From the NCBI GenBank assembly GCA_019090795.1, contig JAHRVG010000107.1, forward strand, positions 1 through 60,876: a DNA stretch of 60,876 nucleotides. The letters are read 5' to 3'. Position numbers and translations under genes: made by a program. The DNA comes from Paracoccaceae bacterium. Its GTDB lineage: Bacteria > Pseudomonadota > Alphaproteobacteria > Rhodobacterales > Rhodobacteraceae. A model generated the notes under the pieces. The model searched no databases, was not told the DNA's origin, and saw nothing but the letters and a program-made list of their open reading frames with translations. Of the stretch, positions 25,736 through 35,880 are shown in pieces. The stretch's first letter is position 1, and every line of letters begins with the position of its first letter.

Positions 25736-27565
25736 ATGTTCACTTACCCCGCCCCCGATCTTACCCGCGATCACCGCGATCCCGCCTCTGGCGACGATCT
25801 GGGAAACCTGCCGGAATGGCTGTTGGATGATCTGTACCCGTCAATGGACGGACCTGAAATCACCAAGGATATGGCGTGGCTAGAAGGTGAATGCAGTGAT
25901 TTTGCGGCTGATTACACCGGCAAACTGGCCGGGCTGAATGCGGCCGACATGCTGACCTGCATCACCCGTTATGAGGCGATTCAGTCTATTTCCGGTCGGG
26001 TGATGTCTTTCGCAGGCTTGCAGTATTATCAAAATACTTCAGATGCAGAGCGGTCAAAATTCATGATGGACATGCAAACCGTCATCACCGACTTTTCCAC
26101 TCCTCTGGTGTTCTTTTCTTTAGAAATGAACCGCATTGACGATGCGCAGCTCAATACAATGATGGCTGAAAACGTCGGCCTGTCCCGTTACAAACCTGTG
26201 CTGGACCGGATGCGCGCGATGAAACCCTATCAGCTGTCTGACGAGCTGGAAAAATTTCTGCACGATCAATCGGTTGTCGGAGCAACTGCGTGGAATCGCC
26301 TATTTGACGAAACCATGGCGGCGCTGATGTTTGATGTAGACGGCGCTGAAATGAATCTTGAGGCCACGCTTAATCTGCTGTCCGATACCGACCGTGCCAC
26401 ACGCGAAAAAGGTGCACGCGCTCTGGTCAGGGTATTTCGCGATAACATCTCGCTCTTTTCTCGGATCACCAACACGCTGGCCAAGGAAAAAGCCATTGAG
26501 GACCGGTGGCGCGGGCTGCCGACCCCGCAAGCAGGTCGCCATCTGGCAAACCACGTCGAACCTGAGGTCGTGGAGGCCCTACGCAACGCCGTTGTGGCCG
26601 CATACCCCAAGCTATCGCACCGTTATTACGCGCTCAAAGCCAAATGGCTGGGACTTGAAACTCTGGAAGTCTGGGACCGGAATGCACCACTACCAAATGA
26701 GGATAGCGCTGCAATTCACTGGGATGATGCGCGCAAGACGGTACTGGGTGCCTATGCGGATTTCTCCCCCGAAATGGCGGAAATTGCAGAACCTTTCTTT
26801 GACAAGGGCTGGATTGATGCGGCCGTGAAACCCGGCAAGGCACCGGGTGCCTTTGCCCATCCCACAGTGGTTAATGTGCACCCCTATGTGATGCTGAACT
26901 ATCTTGGGAAACAACGCGATGTGATGACGCTGGCCCATGAACTCGGCCACGGTGTGCATCAGGTTCTGGCTGCCGGTCAGGGTGAATTGCTGTCCTCTAC
27001 ACCGCTCACACTGGCCGAAACTGCCAGTGTTTTTGGCGAAATGCTGACCTTTCGCAAACTGCTGGACAACGCACCCGACAAGGCGGCGCGCAAGCGTCTG
27101 CTGGCCGGTAAAGTCGAGGATATGATTAACACGGTGGTGCGCCAGATCGCATTTTACGATTTCGAGTGCAAATTGCACGACGCACGCGCCGATGGCGAGC
27201 TGACGCCAGACGCGATCAACGCGCTCTGGATGTCCGTACAGGGCGAGAGCCTCGGCCCGGTGTTCAATTTCATGGACGGATACGAAACCTTCTGGGCCTA
27301 TATTCCCCATTTCATCCACTCGCCATTTTACGTCTATGCCTATGCCTTTGGCGATGGTCTGGTAAACGCCCTATACGCGGTCTACGCCGAGGGCGACCCG
27401 GATTTCCAAGCCAAGTATTTTGAAATGCTGCGCGCAGGTGGTTCCAAACATCACAAGGAACTGCTGGCCCCCTTCGGGCTGGATGCATCTGATCCGAAGT
27501 TCTGGGACAAAGGGTTGAGTTTGATTTCCTCGATGATTGACGAATTGGAGGGGATGGAGGAATAG
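25736..27565 (+). CDS. pepF: M3-family oligoendopeptidase
   Basis: A 609-aa zinc metallopeptidase of the M3 family. The zinc motif LAHELGHGVHQ (HExxH) lies near residue 400, followed by TPLTLAETASVFGEML, which supplies the third zinc ligand. It cleaves short peptides of roughly 6-20 residues in the cytoplasm. No signal peptide is present. It shares direction with the small exported protein upstream but a promoter may lie between them. Length is normal. Confidence 0.95.
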   Translation: MFTYPAPDLTRDHRDPASGDDLGNLPEWLLDDLYPSMDGPEITKDMAWLEGECSDFAADYTGKLAGLNAADMLTCITRYEAIQSISGRVMSFAGLQYYQNTSDAERSKFMMDMQTVITDFSTPLVFFSLEMNRIDDAQLNTMMAENVGLSRYKPVLDRMRAMKPYQLSDELEKFLHDQSVVGATAWNRLFDETMAALMFDVDGAEMNLEATLNLLSDTDRATREKGARALVRVFRDNISLFSRITNTLAKEKAIEDRWRGLPTPQAGRHLANHVEPEVVEALRNAVVAAYPKLSHRYYALKAKWLGLETLEVWDRNAPLPNEDSAAIHWDDARKTVLGAYADFSPEMAEIAEPFFDKGWIDAAVKPGKAPGAFAHPTVVNVHPYVMLNYLGKQRDVMTLAHELGHGVHQVLAAGQGELLSSTPLTLAETASVFGEMLTFRKLLDNAPDKAARKRLLAGKVEDMINTVVRQIAFYDFECKLHDARADGELTPDAINALWMSVQGESLGPVFNFMDGYETFWAYIPHFIHSPFYVYAYAFGDGLVNALYAVYAEGDPDFQAKYFEMLRAGGSKHHKELLAPFGLDASDPKFWDKGLSLISSMIDELEGMEE

Positions 27566-27606
27566 ACAGCCCAAAAACTGCCACTTTCCGCCTTTAACCC
27601 ACATTC

Positions 27607-28815
27607 ATGACAGAAATACCCACAATCACACGCCTAAAAATTGCCTATCTTTGCGATCACTCACCGCTGGATCCGTCTAATTACTCTGGCGGCAATGCGC
27701 AGATTTATCAGGCGCTGCAAAAGCATGTGGGGGATGTGGAAATTCTGGCAACTGATTGGCATTGGCTGGAACCCCTGCGTCGTCTGATCGGGCGCCTGCC
27801 CGTCAGTATTATTCTGCGCCTGCGCTGGCGGTTGCTTTTGCTGCTGGGCGGGCTGATCAACCGGGGGCGGCAGAGAAAATTGGCGGCGGGGGATTATGAC
27901 GTTTTGTTCGGGGCTTACAGCTATCATTCACTTTATAAGTTGAAAAAACCCACTGCAGTGTTTTCTGTTTATACATCGGATGCAACGCCAACCACCTATA
28001 AACAATCGGAAATCGGGCGGAACTTTGGATCTTTTCTGTCCATTTCCCGCCTGATGGACCCTTGGATTGAACACACGGAACAGGTTGTTTTCAGCGGTAC
28101 CGACCTGCTGATCTGGCCCAGCCAATGGGTGCGCGATGCCAGCGTTAATCTGCACCACCTTGCCCCTGAAGGTTCGATCGTCGTGCCGTGGGGCGCGAAC
28201 ATCGCCGATCCCGGCCCCGAAGAAACGCCCCCAAAGCTGGATCAAAACCACACCATCAACCTTTTGCTCATTGGCCGTAACTGGTTTGCCAAAGGTGGCC
28301 CCGTTACCTTTGACACAATGCAAAACCTGCGCGCGCACGGCTTTGATGCGCGCCTCACCGTGATTGGTTGCACGCCGCCTGATTTCCACAGGAATGATTT
28401 TGTCACTGTGCATCCCAATCTCGACAAATCCAACCCCGCACAACTGCAGACCTTCACAAATGCACTGCGCGCTGCCCATTTTATGGTTATGCCAACCTTT
28501 GAATCCTATGGTTTCGCCATGTGCGAGGCCTCGGCCTATGGCCTGCCCGTGCTCTGCTGGCGCATCGGAGGTGTGCCCGTGCGCGATGGCATCAATGGCC
28601 AAGCCTTGCATAAAACCGCTGGCCCCGAGGACTTCAGCGAAGTAATAGAGGGCTATATCAAAAACCCTGAAAAATATCTGAATTTGCGCAAGTCCACCTA
28701 TGCGGAATACAGCGACCACCTGAATTGGGACGCTTGGGGAAAAGCCGTCGCCAAAGAAATCGCCATGCACCCTCGATTTCAGAACGCTGCAAGCAATCGC
28801 CCCGCGCCAGTATAG
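27607..28815 (+). CDS. Glycosyltransferase family 4-like protein
   Basis: A 402-aa GT-B fold glycosyltransferase. The donor-side domain shows INLLLIGRNWFAKGG, then FESYGFAMCEASAYGLPVLC with the paired glutamates of the E-x7-E motif, and WRIGGVPVRDGINGQAL. It transfers a sugar from a nucleotide donor to an envelope or exopolysaccharide acceptor. No polysaccharide cluster surrounds it; it lies between pepF (42 bases upstream) and rpoH (convergent). Donor and acceptor are unknown. Confidence 0.9.
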   Translation: MTEIPTITRLKIAYLCDHSPLDPSNYSGGNAQIYQALQKHVGDVEILATDWHWLEPLRRLIGRLPVSIILRLRWRLLLLLGGLINRGRQRKLAAGDYDVLFGAYSYHSLYKLKKPTAVFSVYTSDATPTTYKQSEIGRNFGSFLSISRLMDPWIEHTEQVVFSGTDLLIWPSQWVRDASVNLHHLAPEGSIVVPWGANIADPGPEETPPKLDQNHTINLLLIGRNWFAKGGPVTFDTMQNLRAHGFDARLTVIGCTPPDFHRNDFVTVHPNLDKSNPAQLQTFTNALRAAHFMVMPTFESYGFAMCEASAYGLPVLCWRIGGVPVRDGINGQALHKTAGPEDFSEVIEGYIKNPEKYLNLRKSTYAEYSDHLNWDAWGKAVAKEIAMHPRFQNAASNRPAPV

Positions 28816-28852
28816 CAACAAGCCAGACCGGTCAGGATTAATTCTGAGTGTC

Positions 28853-29752
28853 TTATTCCGAGACCGTCAACATGCCGCGCTCTATCGCCAGTTCGCGCAT
28901 TTTTTCTTGCAGCTTTTCGAACGCCCGCACCTCGATCTGACGGATGCGTTCGCGGCTAACGCTATATTCACCCGACAATTCTTCCAGCGTCACTACCGGA
29001 TCGGTCAATTTGCGCTTGTTCAGAATATCCTGCTCACGGCCATTCAAAACGACCATCGCCTCGACCATCAATTCGCGCCGCGCTTCCAGCTCGTCCTTCT
29101 CGGCATAATCGGATGCCTGATCCGCGTGCTCGTCTTCCAGCCAGTCTTGCCACTCGGCCATGCCTTCGGAATCTGCACCGCCAATGCGCGCATTCAGCGA
29201 TGCATCACCACCTGACATGCGCCGGTTCATCGAGACAACTTCATCTTCTGTCACATTCAGATCAGAGGCAATCCGTTTTACATTCTCGGGCCGCAAATCG
29301 CCCTCTTCCAGTGCGCCGATGCGGTTTTTCGCCTTGCGCAGATTGAAAAACAGCTTCTTCTGCGCAGATGTTGTGCCCATTTTGACCATAGACCAACTGC
29401 GCAGCACATATTCCTGAATACTGGCGCGGATCCACCACATGGCATAGGTCGCCAACCGGAAACCTTTCTCCGGTTCAAACCTTTTGACCGCCTGCATCAG
29501 CCCAACGTTAGCCTCGGAAATCACCTCCGCAGGTGGCAACCCATAACCGCGATAACCACGGGCAATTTTTGCTGCAAGCCGCAAGTGCGAGGTCACCAAC
29601 TGGTGCGCCGCATCCGTGTCACCGTGATCGCGCCATGCTTTGCCCAGCATATATTCCTGCTCCGGCTCCAGCATCGGAAATTTGCGGATTTCCTGCATAT
29701 AGCGCGACAACCCCTGTTCGGGTGAAGGTGCCGGTAAGTTTGAATAGCCCAT
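28853..29752 (-). CDS. rpoH: Heat-shock sigma factor RpoH
   Basis: A 299-aa sigma-32 family factor. Region 2 shows LVTSHLRLAAKIARGYRGYG and EKGFRLATYAMWWIRASIQE, followed by the RpoH box QKKLFFNLRKAKN and a region 4 with [20 protein letters not shown]. It directs RNA polymerase to heat-shock and, in Rhodobacterales, singlet-oxygen stress genes. These bacteria often have two rpoH genes; which paralogue this is cannot be told here. Convergent with the glycosyltransferase; divergent from nothing, as rluD lies upstream in the same direction. Confidence 0.95.
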   Translation of the reverse strand: MGYSNLPAPSPEQGLSRYMQEIRKFPMLEPEQEYMLGKAWRDHGDTDAAHQLVTSHLRLAAKIARGYRGYGLPPAEVISEANVGLMQAVKRFEPEKGFRLATYAMWWIRASIQEYVLRSWSMVKMGTTSAQKKLFFNLRKAKNRIGALEEGDLRPENVKRIASDLNVTEDEVVSMNRRMSGGDASLNARIGGADSEGMAEWQDWLEDEHADQASDYAEKDELEARRELMVEAMVVLNGREQDILNKRKLTDPVVTLEELSGEYSVSRERIRQIEVRAFEKLQEKMRELAIERGMLTVSE

Positions 29753-29893
29753 ACTGTTTCGCCCCCTGCCTGTTTGTGTTGGAATATAGCTATGTATTCA
29801 AGCAAGTAAATTCAAGGTTAACACAAGTATTACATCTGGGTACCACAGAAGTATAAAGAAACATGTAACACCTTATTGTTGTGCAATAAATGG

Positions 29894-30940
29894 TTAGAAC
29901 TTCTCGAGGATGCGCCTTAACACAATCAAATCATTAGGCAAATTGGACTCAAAAGAAACCTTTTCACCGCTGATCGGATGAATGAACCCCAATCGCGCCG
30001 CGTGTAAGGCCTGCCGCTTGAAATCGTTAACTATCGCTGCGTCATCTTTTGAAATACTGGTCAGCGGCAGCTTGCGCCGCCCGCCATAAACCGGATCACC
30101 AATCAACCCATGGCCGGTATGCGCCAGATGCACCCTGATCTGGTGTGTGCGACCGGTTTCCAGCCAGCAATCAATCTGTGCCGCCACAAAATTCCCAGGC
30201 CTGCCATAGCTTTCCACCACCCGCGCACGGGTGATTGCATGACGGCCACGATTAACCACGACTGCCATGCGCTTGCGATCCGTCTTGTGGCGGGCAATAT
30301 TCGTCGCCACCCGCAAAACGCCACCCGTTTCAAACGCCACGCCGGGCAGTCCCCGCACACGCGGATCCCCAGGCGACGGGCTGCCATATGTAAACGCCAC
30401 ATAGCGCCGTTCGATGGAATGATCGGCAAACTGTTTGGCCAACCCCTGATGCGCCGCATCCGATTTAGCCACCACCAGCAAGCCAGAAGTGTCCTTGTCG
30501 ATCCGGTGCACAATTCCGGGCCGTTTCTCTCCACCAATTCCCGCCAATGAATCCCCACAGTGGTGCAACAAAGCATTCACTAGCGTGCCATCCTCTGATC
30601 CCGGTGCCGGATGCACAACCATTCCCGCCGGTTTATTGACCACAATCAGGTGCTCATCCTCAAACACCACCTCAATGGGAATATCCTGCGCCACCGCTTC
30701 CAGTGGGGCCGGTTCTGGCAACAGCACTTGCCACTCCTCACCCGCCAACCCTTTGGTCTTTAATACTGTAACGACCCCGCCGCCAACACGGCTCACTGCC
30801 CCCTGCTCAATCAGCTTGGTAATCCGAGAGCGGCTCAGGCTAACATTCTCTGGCACAACCTGCGCCAAAGCCTTATCAAGGCGCGTGGGCGGCGTGTCCG
30901 ACAAAGTTAATACCAACAAGCGTTCCAAAGGGTCCGACAT
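29894..30940 (-). CDS. rluD: RluD-family 23S rRNA pseudouridine synthase
   Basis: A 348-aa protein with an S4 RNA-binding segment (residues about 17-80, RLDKALAQVVPENVSLSRSR) and a catalytic domain with GIVHRIDKDTSGLLVVAKSD, whose aspartate forms pseudouridine, and GRTHQIRVHLAHTGHGLIGD. It modifies 23S rRNA in the helix 69 loop (RluD) or a related site. The ATG at 30940 overlaps the start codon of the divergent DUF6476 gene. The longer upstream frame lacks family similarity and would run through that gene. Confidence 0.93.
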   Translation of the reverse strand: MSDPLERLLVLTLSDTPPTRLDKALAQVVPENVSLSRSRITKLIEQGAVSRVGGGVVTVLKTKGLAGEEWQVLLPEPAPLEAVAQDIPIEVVFEDEHLIVVNKPAGMVVHPAPGSEDGTLVNALLHHCGDSLAGIGGEKRPGIVHRIDKDTSGLLVVAKSDAAHQGLAKQFADHSIERRYVAFTYGSPSPGDPRVRGLPGVAFETGGVLRVATNIARHKTDRKRMAVVVNRGRHAITRARVVESYGRPGNFVAAQIDCWLETGRTHQIRVHLAHTGHGLIGDPVYGGRRKLPLTSISKDDAAIVNDFKRQALHAARLGFIHPISGEKVSFESNLPNDLIVLRRILEKF

Positions 30941-31244
30941 GACAAAAAATCCCGAAGAGTTGCCAGAACCCGCCAACTTGCGCTTTTTGCGCCGCTTGGT
31001 TACTGCCCTGACGTTGACAATGATTTTCGGGCTTTTAGCGATCTTCACCGTGCTTGTCATGCGTTTCTCGACAAATACTGTTGTAGAACTCCCTTCTGTC
31101 ATTCACCTGCCATCGGGCAAAACCGCCACTGCCTTTACCAAGGGCGATAACTGGCTTGCTGTTGTGACTTCTGACAGAAAAATCCTGATATTTGATAAAT
31201 CCGGCAATACATTAATCCAGACAATTCAAATCAAAACTCCCTAG
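30939..31244 (+). CDS. DUF6476-like small membrane protein
   Basis: A 101-aa protein with one membrane helix (residues about 24-45, LTMIFGLLAIFTVLVMRF) and a C-terminal periplasmic strand-rich part (HLPSGKTATAFTKGDNWLAV). The pattern matches the Rhodobacterales DUF6476 family. AAAGGG lies before the ATG, which overlaps the rluD start on the opposite strand. Conserved divergent pairing with rluD suggests shared control. Function unknown. Confidence 0.8.
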   Translation: MTKNPEELPEPANLRFLRRLVTALTLTMIFGLLAIFTVLVMRFSTNTVVELPSVIHLPSGKTATAFTKGDNWLAVVTSDRKILIFDKSGNTLIQTIQIKTP

Positions 31245-31321
31245 TTTCGAATGCGTAATAATTTTCCCTGCCGGAGGCTCCCCACCTTGCGCCCATCGCC
31301 AACCATCCGCATATATAGGGA

Positions 31322-33262
31322 ATGAGCCTGCCACCCGGATTCCTCGACGACCTTAAAACCCGCCTGTCGATTACACAGGTTGTCGGGCGCAAAGTGACGT
31401 GGGATCAGCGCAAATCCAATCCCGGCAAAGGCGATTACTGGGCACCTTGCCCGTTCCACGCCGAAAAAACCGCCTCCTTTCACGTCGATGATCGCAAGGG
31501 TTTCTATTATTGCTTTGGTTGCCATGCCAAAGGTGATGCGTTGGGTTTCGTCAAAGAAACCGAAAATGTCGGCTTTATGGAGGCCGTGGAAATTCTGGCA
31601 CGCGAGGCCGGAATGCCAGTGCCCAAGCGTGACCCAAAGGCGCAACAGAAAGCAGACCGGCGCACAATCCTCGCGGAGGTGATGGAGCAATCTGCCCAGT
31701 TTTTCCGCCTACAATTGCAAACTGCTCAGGGAGCTGGGGCGCGCGATTATCTGCAACGTCGTGGCCTGCCAGAAAACACCCTGAATCGTTTCGAAATCGG
31801 GTTCGCGCCCGACAGCCGTAACGCGCTTTGGCAGCACCTTACCGGCAAAGGCATCCCCGCCGCCGACATCGTTGAATCGGGCATGGCAATCAAGCCCGAC
31901 AGCGGCACCCCCTACGATCGGTTTCGCGGCCGGATCATCTTTCCAATTCGTGATGCACGGGGCCGCTGCATCGCCTTTGGTGGCCGCGCCATGGACCCGA
32001 ATGCACGGGCCAAGTATTTGAATTCGCCAGAAACCCCTTTGTTTGACAAGGGCCGCAGCCTGTATCATCATGGCCCCGCCCGAGAGGCCGCAGGCAAGGC
32101 CCAAAGCCTGATTGTCGCAGAGGGCTACATGGATGTAATCGCCCTCACGCAGGCCGGTTTTGACCACGCTGTTGCCCCGCTTGGCACCGCTATCACAACC
32201 GATCAGCTGCAACTAATGTGGCGCATGTGCCCCGAACCGATCATCGCACTTGACGGTGACACCGCAGGTTTGCGCGCCGCTCTGCGCCTAATTGATCTGG
32301 CCCTGCCAATGCTGGAGGCCGGCAAATCGCTGCGCTTTTGCATCCTGCCCGAAGGTCAGGATCCGGACGACCTGATCAAAGCTGCGGGTGCCCCCGCCAT
32401 GCAAAAGCTGCTGGATACCGCCCAACCCATGGTCACCTTGCTGTGGCAACGCGAGATCGAGGGGAGGAACTTTGACAGCCCTGAACGCCGCGCTGCACTG
32501 GATGCCAACCTGCGCACGGCACTGAAAAGCATCAAGGACCCGTCCATTCGCACCCACTACACCGCCGCTATCAAGGAGTTGCGCGCAGCCCTTTTTGCCC
32601 CCAAACGTCAAAAGACCTGGCAACCGGGGGGCTGGAAAAAACCGCAAAAGCTGCCACCTTCGGCCGGGGCCAAAGCCTCGCTCATTGCGCAGCAATCGGG
32701 CAACCTGACTGCCCGCTTGCGCGAGGCAATGATTCTCGCCGCCTGCATCCGGAACCCCGTTGCAGCAGAACACCGCGAATCAGCCTTGGAGCGTTGCCCA
32801 ATAACCGCCCCCGACATGGCCGAAATACATCACGCGCTCTTGGCGTTTCTGCATTCCGCCCTATCTGACCCTGATGCGAGCGCCAGTCTGATAGACAAAA
32901 TGGCCCAGTCACTGGGCTATGACCCTTTGGAACACCTGATGACACTGCCGCCGCTGCGTATTCACCCGCACCTGCGTACGAATGCGGAACCGGAACTTAT
33001 TGCCCTGACTTTGCAAGAGGAATTGACAAAGCATACCGCCAATATCGGCGCCGAACAGGAATTGGCCGAGGCGGAACACGATTTGGATGATCTGGCCAAC
33101 GAAGGCCTGACCTGGCGCATCCAGCAGGCGACCAAAGCCCGCGCCGAGGCAACCAAAGCTCAGATCAAAGGCAGCGCAAATACCTCCGAAAACAGGGAGA
33201 ATTTGTCACAACATCTACAAAAACTGATTGATGATCAGATTTGGGTAAAGAAAAAGCAGTAA
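31322..33262 (+). CDS. dnaG: DNA primase
   Basis: A 646-aa primase. The zinc-binding CHC2 domain is at residues 41-70 (CPFHAEKTASFHV and YYCFGCHAKGD; Cys43, His46, Cys64 and Cys67). The TOPRIM core shows VAEGYMDVIALTQAG and ALDGDTAGLRAAL. It makes RNA primers at the replication fork with DnaB. It heads a dnaG-rpoD pair, as in the classic macromolecular synthesis operon, but rpsU is absent. It precedes rpoD by 83 bases containing a repeat cluster. Confidence 0.97.
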   Translation: MSLPPGFLDDLKTRLSITQVVGRKVTWDQRKSNPGKGDYWAPCPFHAEKTASFHVDDRKGFYYCFGCHAKGDALGFVKETENVGFMEAVEILAREAGMPVPKRDPKAQQKADRRTILAEVMEQSAQFFRLQLQTAQGAGARDYLQRRGLPENTLNRFEIGFAPDSRNALWQHLTGKGIPAADIVESGMAIKPDSGTPYDRFRGRIIFPIRDARGRCIAFGGRAMDPNARAKYLNSPETPLFDKGRSLYHHGPAREAAGKAQSLIVAEGYMDVIALTQAGFDHAVAPLGTAITTDQLQLMWRMCPEPIIALDGDTAGLRAALRLIDLALPMLEAGKSLRFCILPEGQDPDDLIKAAGAPAMQKLLDTAQPMVTLLWQREIEGRNFDSPERRAALDANLRTALKSIKDPSIRTHYTAAIKELRAALFAPKRQKTWQPGGWKKPQKLPPSAGAKASLIAQQSGNLTARLREAMILAACIRNPVAAEHRESALERCPITAPDMAEIHHALLAFLHSALSDPDASASLIDKMAQSLGYDPLEHLMTLPPLRIHPHLRTNAEPELIALTLQEELTKHTANIGAEQELAEAEHDLDDLANEGLTWRIQQATKARAEATKAQIKGSANTSENRENLSQHLQKLIDDQIWVKKKQ

Positions 33263-33267
33263 AAGCA

Positions 33268-33319
33268 TTGCGAATCAGCGATTCGTTCTATTGATTCGCA
33301 ACAACACATGGTGATTCGC
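33268..33319 (+). promoter_or_regulatory. Repeat cluster able to form alternative hairpins between dnaG and rpoD
   Basis: TTGCGAATCA (33268-33277) is perfectly complementary to TGATTCGCAA (33292-33301). The same left arm can also pair with GATTCG at 33280-33285 (short CGAATC-AGC-GATTCG stem) or with TGATTCGC at 33312-33319. Three competing partners for one arm resemble an attenuator, or reiterated operator half-sites. It begins six bases after the dnaG stop. Confidence 0.5.
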
Positions 33320-33345
33320 GCAAGCGTCTCTTTTAGGAGCAAAAA

Positions 33346-35319
33346 ATGGCAGCTAAAGACAACGAGCAGGTCAAATCCGAAGACGCAATGGGCGATATGA
33401 GTCAGGCCGCCGTCAAAAAGATGATCGGCAGCGCGCGCGCGCGCGGCTATATCACCTATGACGAATTGAACAAGGTTCTGCCCCCCGATCAGGTCTCCTC
33501 TGAGCAGATCGAAGACGTGATGTCGATGCTCTCGGAAATGGGCATCAACATCATCGAGGACGACGAAGTCGAGGAAGATGCCAAAGGCGAGGTCACCGTT
33601 GTCGAGGCTGGCGCCAAAGAGCTGGCACTTGCGGAAACCGGCAAGGCCACACTGGATCGCACAGATGATCCGGTACGCATGTATCTGCGCGAAATGGGCA
33701 GTGTAGAGCTGCTGTCACGCGAAGGCGAAATCGCCATTGCCAAGCGCATCGAAGCTGGGCGCAACACCATGATCGCCGGCCTGTGCGAAAGCCCGCTGAC
33801 CTTTCAGGCGATCACCATCTGGCGCGAGGAATTGCTGGAAGAGGAAATCCTGCTGCGCGATGTGATTGATCTGGAAACCACCTTTGGCAACACCATGGAA
33901 GATGATGAAGAAGAAGGGGTTAGCGAGGGTCTGAAAACGGGCACAACTGAATCAGCCGAAAAGACTGAAAAAACCCAAGAACTCGACGCCGATGGCAACC
34001 CGATCCAAACCGAAGATGACGATGATGAGGAAGAGGATGAACAGGCTAATCTGTCGCTCGCAGCGATGGAGGCTGCACTCAAGCCAGATGTTCTGGAGCA
34101 TCTGGAAAAAATCGCTCATGATTACGAAAATCTGGCCGCGATGCAGGATTTGCGCATTTCCGCAACTCTGAACGAGGATCACAGTTTTTCCACCAAGCAA
34201 GAAAAAGCGTATCAAAAACTGCGCTCCTCTTTGGTCGAACAGGTTAACGCGCTGCACTTGCACAACAACCGGATTGACGCGCTGATTGACCAGCTTTACG
34301 GTATCAACCGCAAAATTATGTCGCTGGACAGCGGCATGGTAAAGCTCGCCGACCAATCGCGCATCAACCGGCGAGAGTTTATCGACGCTTACCGCGGCTG
34401 CGAACTCGATCCCCTCTGGCTCGAAAAAATTTCCGCAAAAACTGGTCGTGGCTGGGGGTTGTTCATGGAACGCTTCCGCCCCAAAGCCGAAGATATCCGC
34501 GCAGAAATGGCCGAAGTGGGCCAGTATGTGGGCGTCGATATTTCCGAATACCGCCGCATCGTGAATCAGGTGCAAAAAGGTGAAAAAGAGGCCCGAAACG
34601 CCAAGAAAGAAATGGTCGAAGCCAACCTGCGTCTGGTGATCTCGATCGCCAAGAAATACACGAACCGGGGCCTGCAATTCCTTGATCTCATTCAAGAAGG
34701 TAACATTGGCCTGATGAAGGCCGTTGATAAATTCGAATACCGTCGCGGCTATAAATTCTCGACCTACGCCACTTGGTGGATCCGTCAGGCGATCACCCGT
34801 TCCATCGCCGATCAGGCACGCACCATTCGTATTCCGGTACACATGATCGAAACCATCAACAAGCTGGTGCGCACGGGTCGCCAGATGCTGCACGAAATTG
34901 GCCGCGAGGCAACCCCCGAAGAGCTGTCCGAGAAGTTGCAAATGCCGCTTGAGAAGGTGCGCAAGGTGATGAAAATCGCCAAGGAGCCGATCTCGCTTGA
35001 GACCCCGATTGGGGATGAGGAAGATTCACAGCTCGGCGATTTTATCGAGGATAAAAACGCGATTCTGCCACTGGATTCTGCCATTCAGGGCAACCTGAAG
35101 GAAACCACTACCCGCGTACTGGCATCGTTAACCGCCCGCGAAGAACGGGTGCTGCGGATGCGTTTTGGCATTGGCATGAATACAGACCATACTTTGGAAG
35201 AAGTCGGTCAGCAGTTCAGCGTGACCCGTGAACGGATTAGGCAAATTGAAGCCAAGGCACTGCGGAAATTGAAGCACCCGAGCCGGAGCCGAAAGTTGCG
35301 TAGTTTCTTGGATCAATAG
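33346..35319 (+). CDS. rpoD: Primary sigma factor RpoD (sigma-70)
   Basis: A 657-aa primary sigma factor. Region 1.1 ([20 protein letters not shown]) is followed by region 1.2 and 2 ([20 protein letters not shown]), a long acidic insertion with [10 protein letters not shown] near residues 224-233, then [20 protein letters not shown] and [20 protein letters not shown], and region 4 with [20 protein letters not shown]. It directs housekeeping transcription. The ATG at 33346 has AGGAG upstream. Complete and typical of alphaproteobacteria. Confidence 0.98.
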   Translation: MAAKDNEQVKSEDAMGDMSQAAVKKMIGSARARGYITYDELNKVLPPDQVSSEQIEDVMSMLSEMGINIIEDDEVEEDAKGEVTVVEAGAKELALAETGKATLDRTDDPVRMYLREMGSVELLSREGEIAIAKRIEAGRNTMIAGLCESPLTFQAITIWREELLEEEILLRDVIDLETTFGNTMEDDEEEGVSEGLKTGTTESAEKTEKTQELDADGNPIQTEDDDDEEEDEQANLSLAAMEAALKPDVLEHLEKIAHDYENLAAMQDLRISATLNEDHSFSTKQEKAYQKLRSSLVEQVNALHLHNNRIDALIDQLYGINRKIMSLDSGMVKLADQSRINRREFIDAYRGCELDPLWLEKISAKTGRGWGLFMERFRPKAEDIRAEMAEVGQYVGVDISEYRRIVNQVQKGEKEARNAKKEMVEANLRLVISIAKKYTNRGLQFLDLIQEGNIGLMKAVDKFEYRRGYKFSTYATWWIRQAITRSIADQARTIRIPVHMIETINKLVRTGRQMLHEIGREATPEELSEKLQMPLEKVRKVMKIAKEPISLETPIGDEEDSQLGDFIEDKNAILPLDSAIQGNLKETTTRVLASLTAREERVLRMRFGIGMNTDHTLEEVGQQFSVTRERIRQIEAKALRKLKHPSRSRKLRSFLDQ

Positions 35320-35374
35320 AAGCACAAAAAGTGAAATGTGCCATTTGGCGCGTTTCGCTCAACGACTGGAAACA

Positions 35375-35398
35375 GAGGATGCCAAACAGGCATTCCTC
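35375..35398 (+). terminator. Hairpin after rpoD
   Basis: GAGGATGCC (35375-35383) and GGCATTCCTC (35389-35398) form a stem with a small internal loop, 55 bases after the rpoD stop. No T-run follows, so termination is probable but not certain. Confidence 0.5.
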
Positions 35399-35405
35399 AT
35401 CGGAA

Positions 35406-35795
35406 CTAAGTAATCTGTAAAATTCTGCTTAAACCGCCCCTAACGACACAAACCTGATCCGCACTACCTTTTCCTCGCCCCCCCTTCAGGTTTCGCCCTC
35501 CCAGACCAAGCCCTGATTGCGCGATCCGCCGCCCAGATATTGGCAAGCGGTCCTGCCGCCCTTTTTGCGGCTCCAATCTCAGCACCAATCCCGTGTCAGC
35601 CTGTACCAGATCCGCCCCCCAATCAGCATCAAAGCTCGGGTGGCGAAACGCATACTCCACCACGCTCCAAACTGCAGGATCAAACCGCTTATACCGCTCC
35701 TCGAAACCGTCAGCTAGGCACGTCTGCCCAACAACCATACCTGCGGCCAATACCTCGCAGAATTCCATTGCGGTATCGCCGCCAATTTGTATCAA
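35406..35795 (-). pseudogene. Doubtful or frameshifted reading frame in the rpoD-yjbQ gap
   Basis: The 561-base gap 35320-35880 holds no confident gene. A 129-codon reverse frame starts MIQIGGDTAMEFCEVLAAGM and stays protein-like as far as FDADWGADLVQADTGLVLRL. After about 35585 the next frame reads AAKRAAGPLANIWAADRAIR and ends ARKR, which looks more natural than the original frame. This suggests a decayed gene with a frameshift, or chance. No family was recognised. Confidence 0.3.
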
Positions 35796-35880
35796 ATTTG
35801 GCTCTAGAATACGGCAAACAACCTATTAACAACTGGCGTCAGAATATCATAAAATTGGTTAATGTCAGAAAGGAACTATA

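Noticed and set aside
33952-34941. 329-aa reverse frame opposite rpoD
   Set aside because: Antisense to highly conserved sigma-factor regions with no motif of its own.
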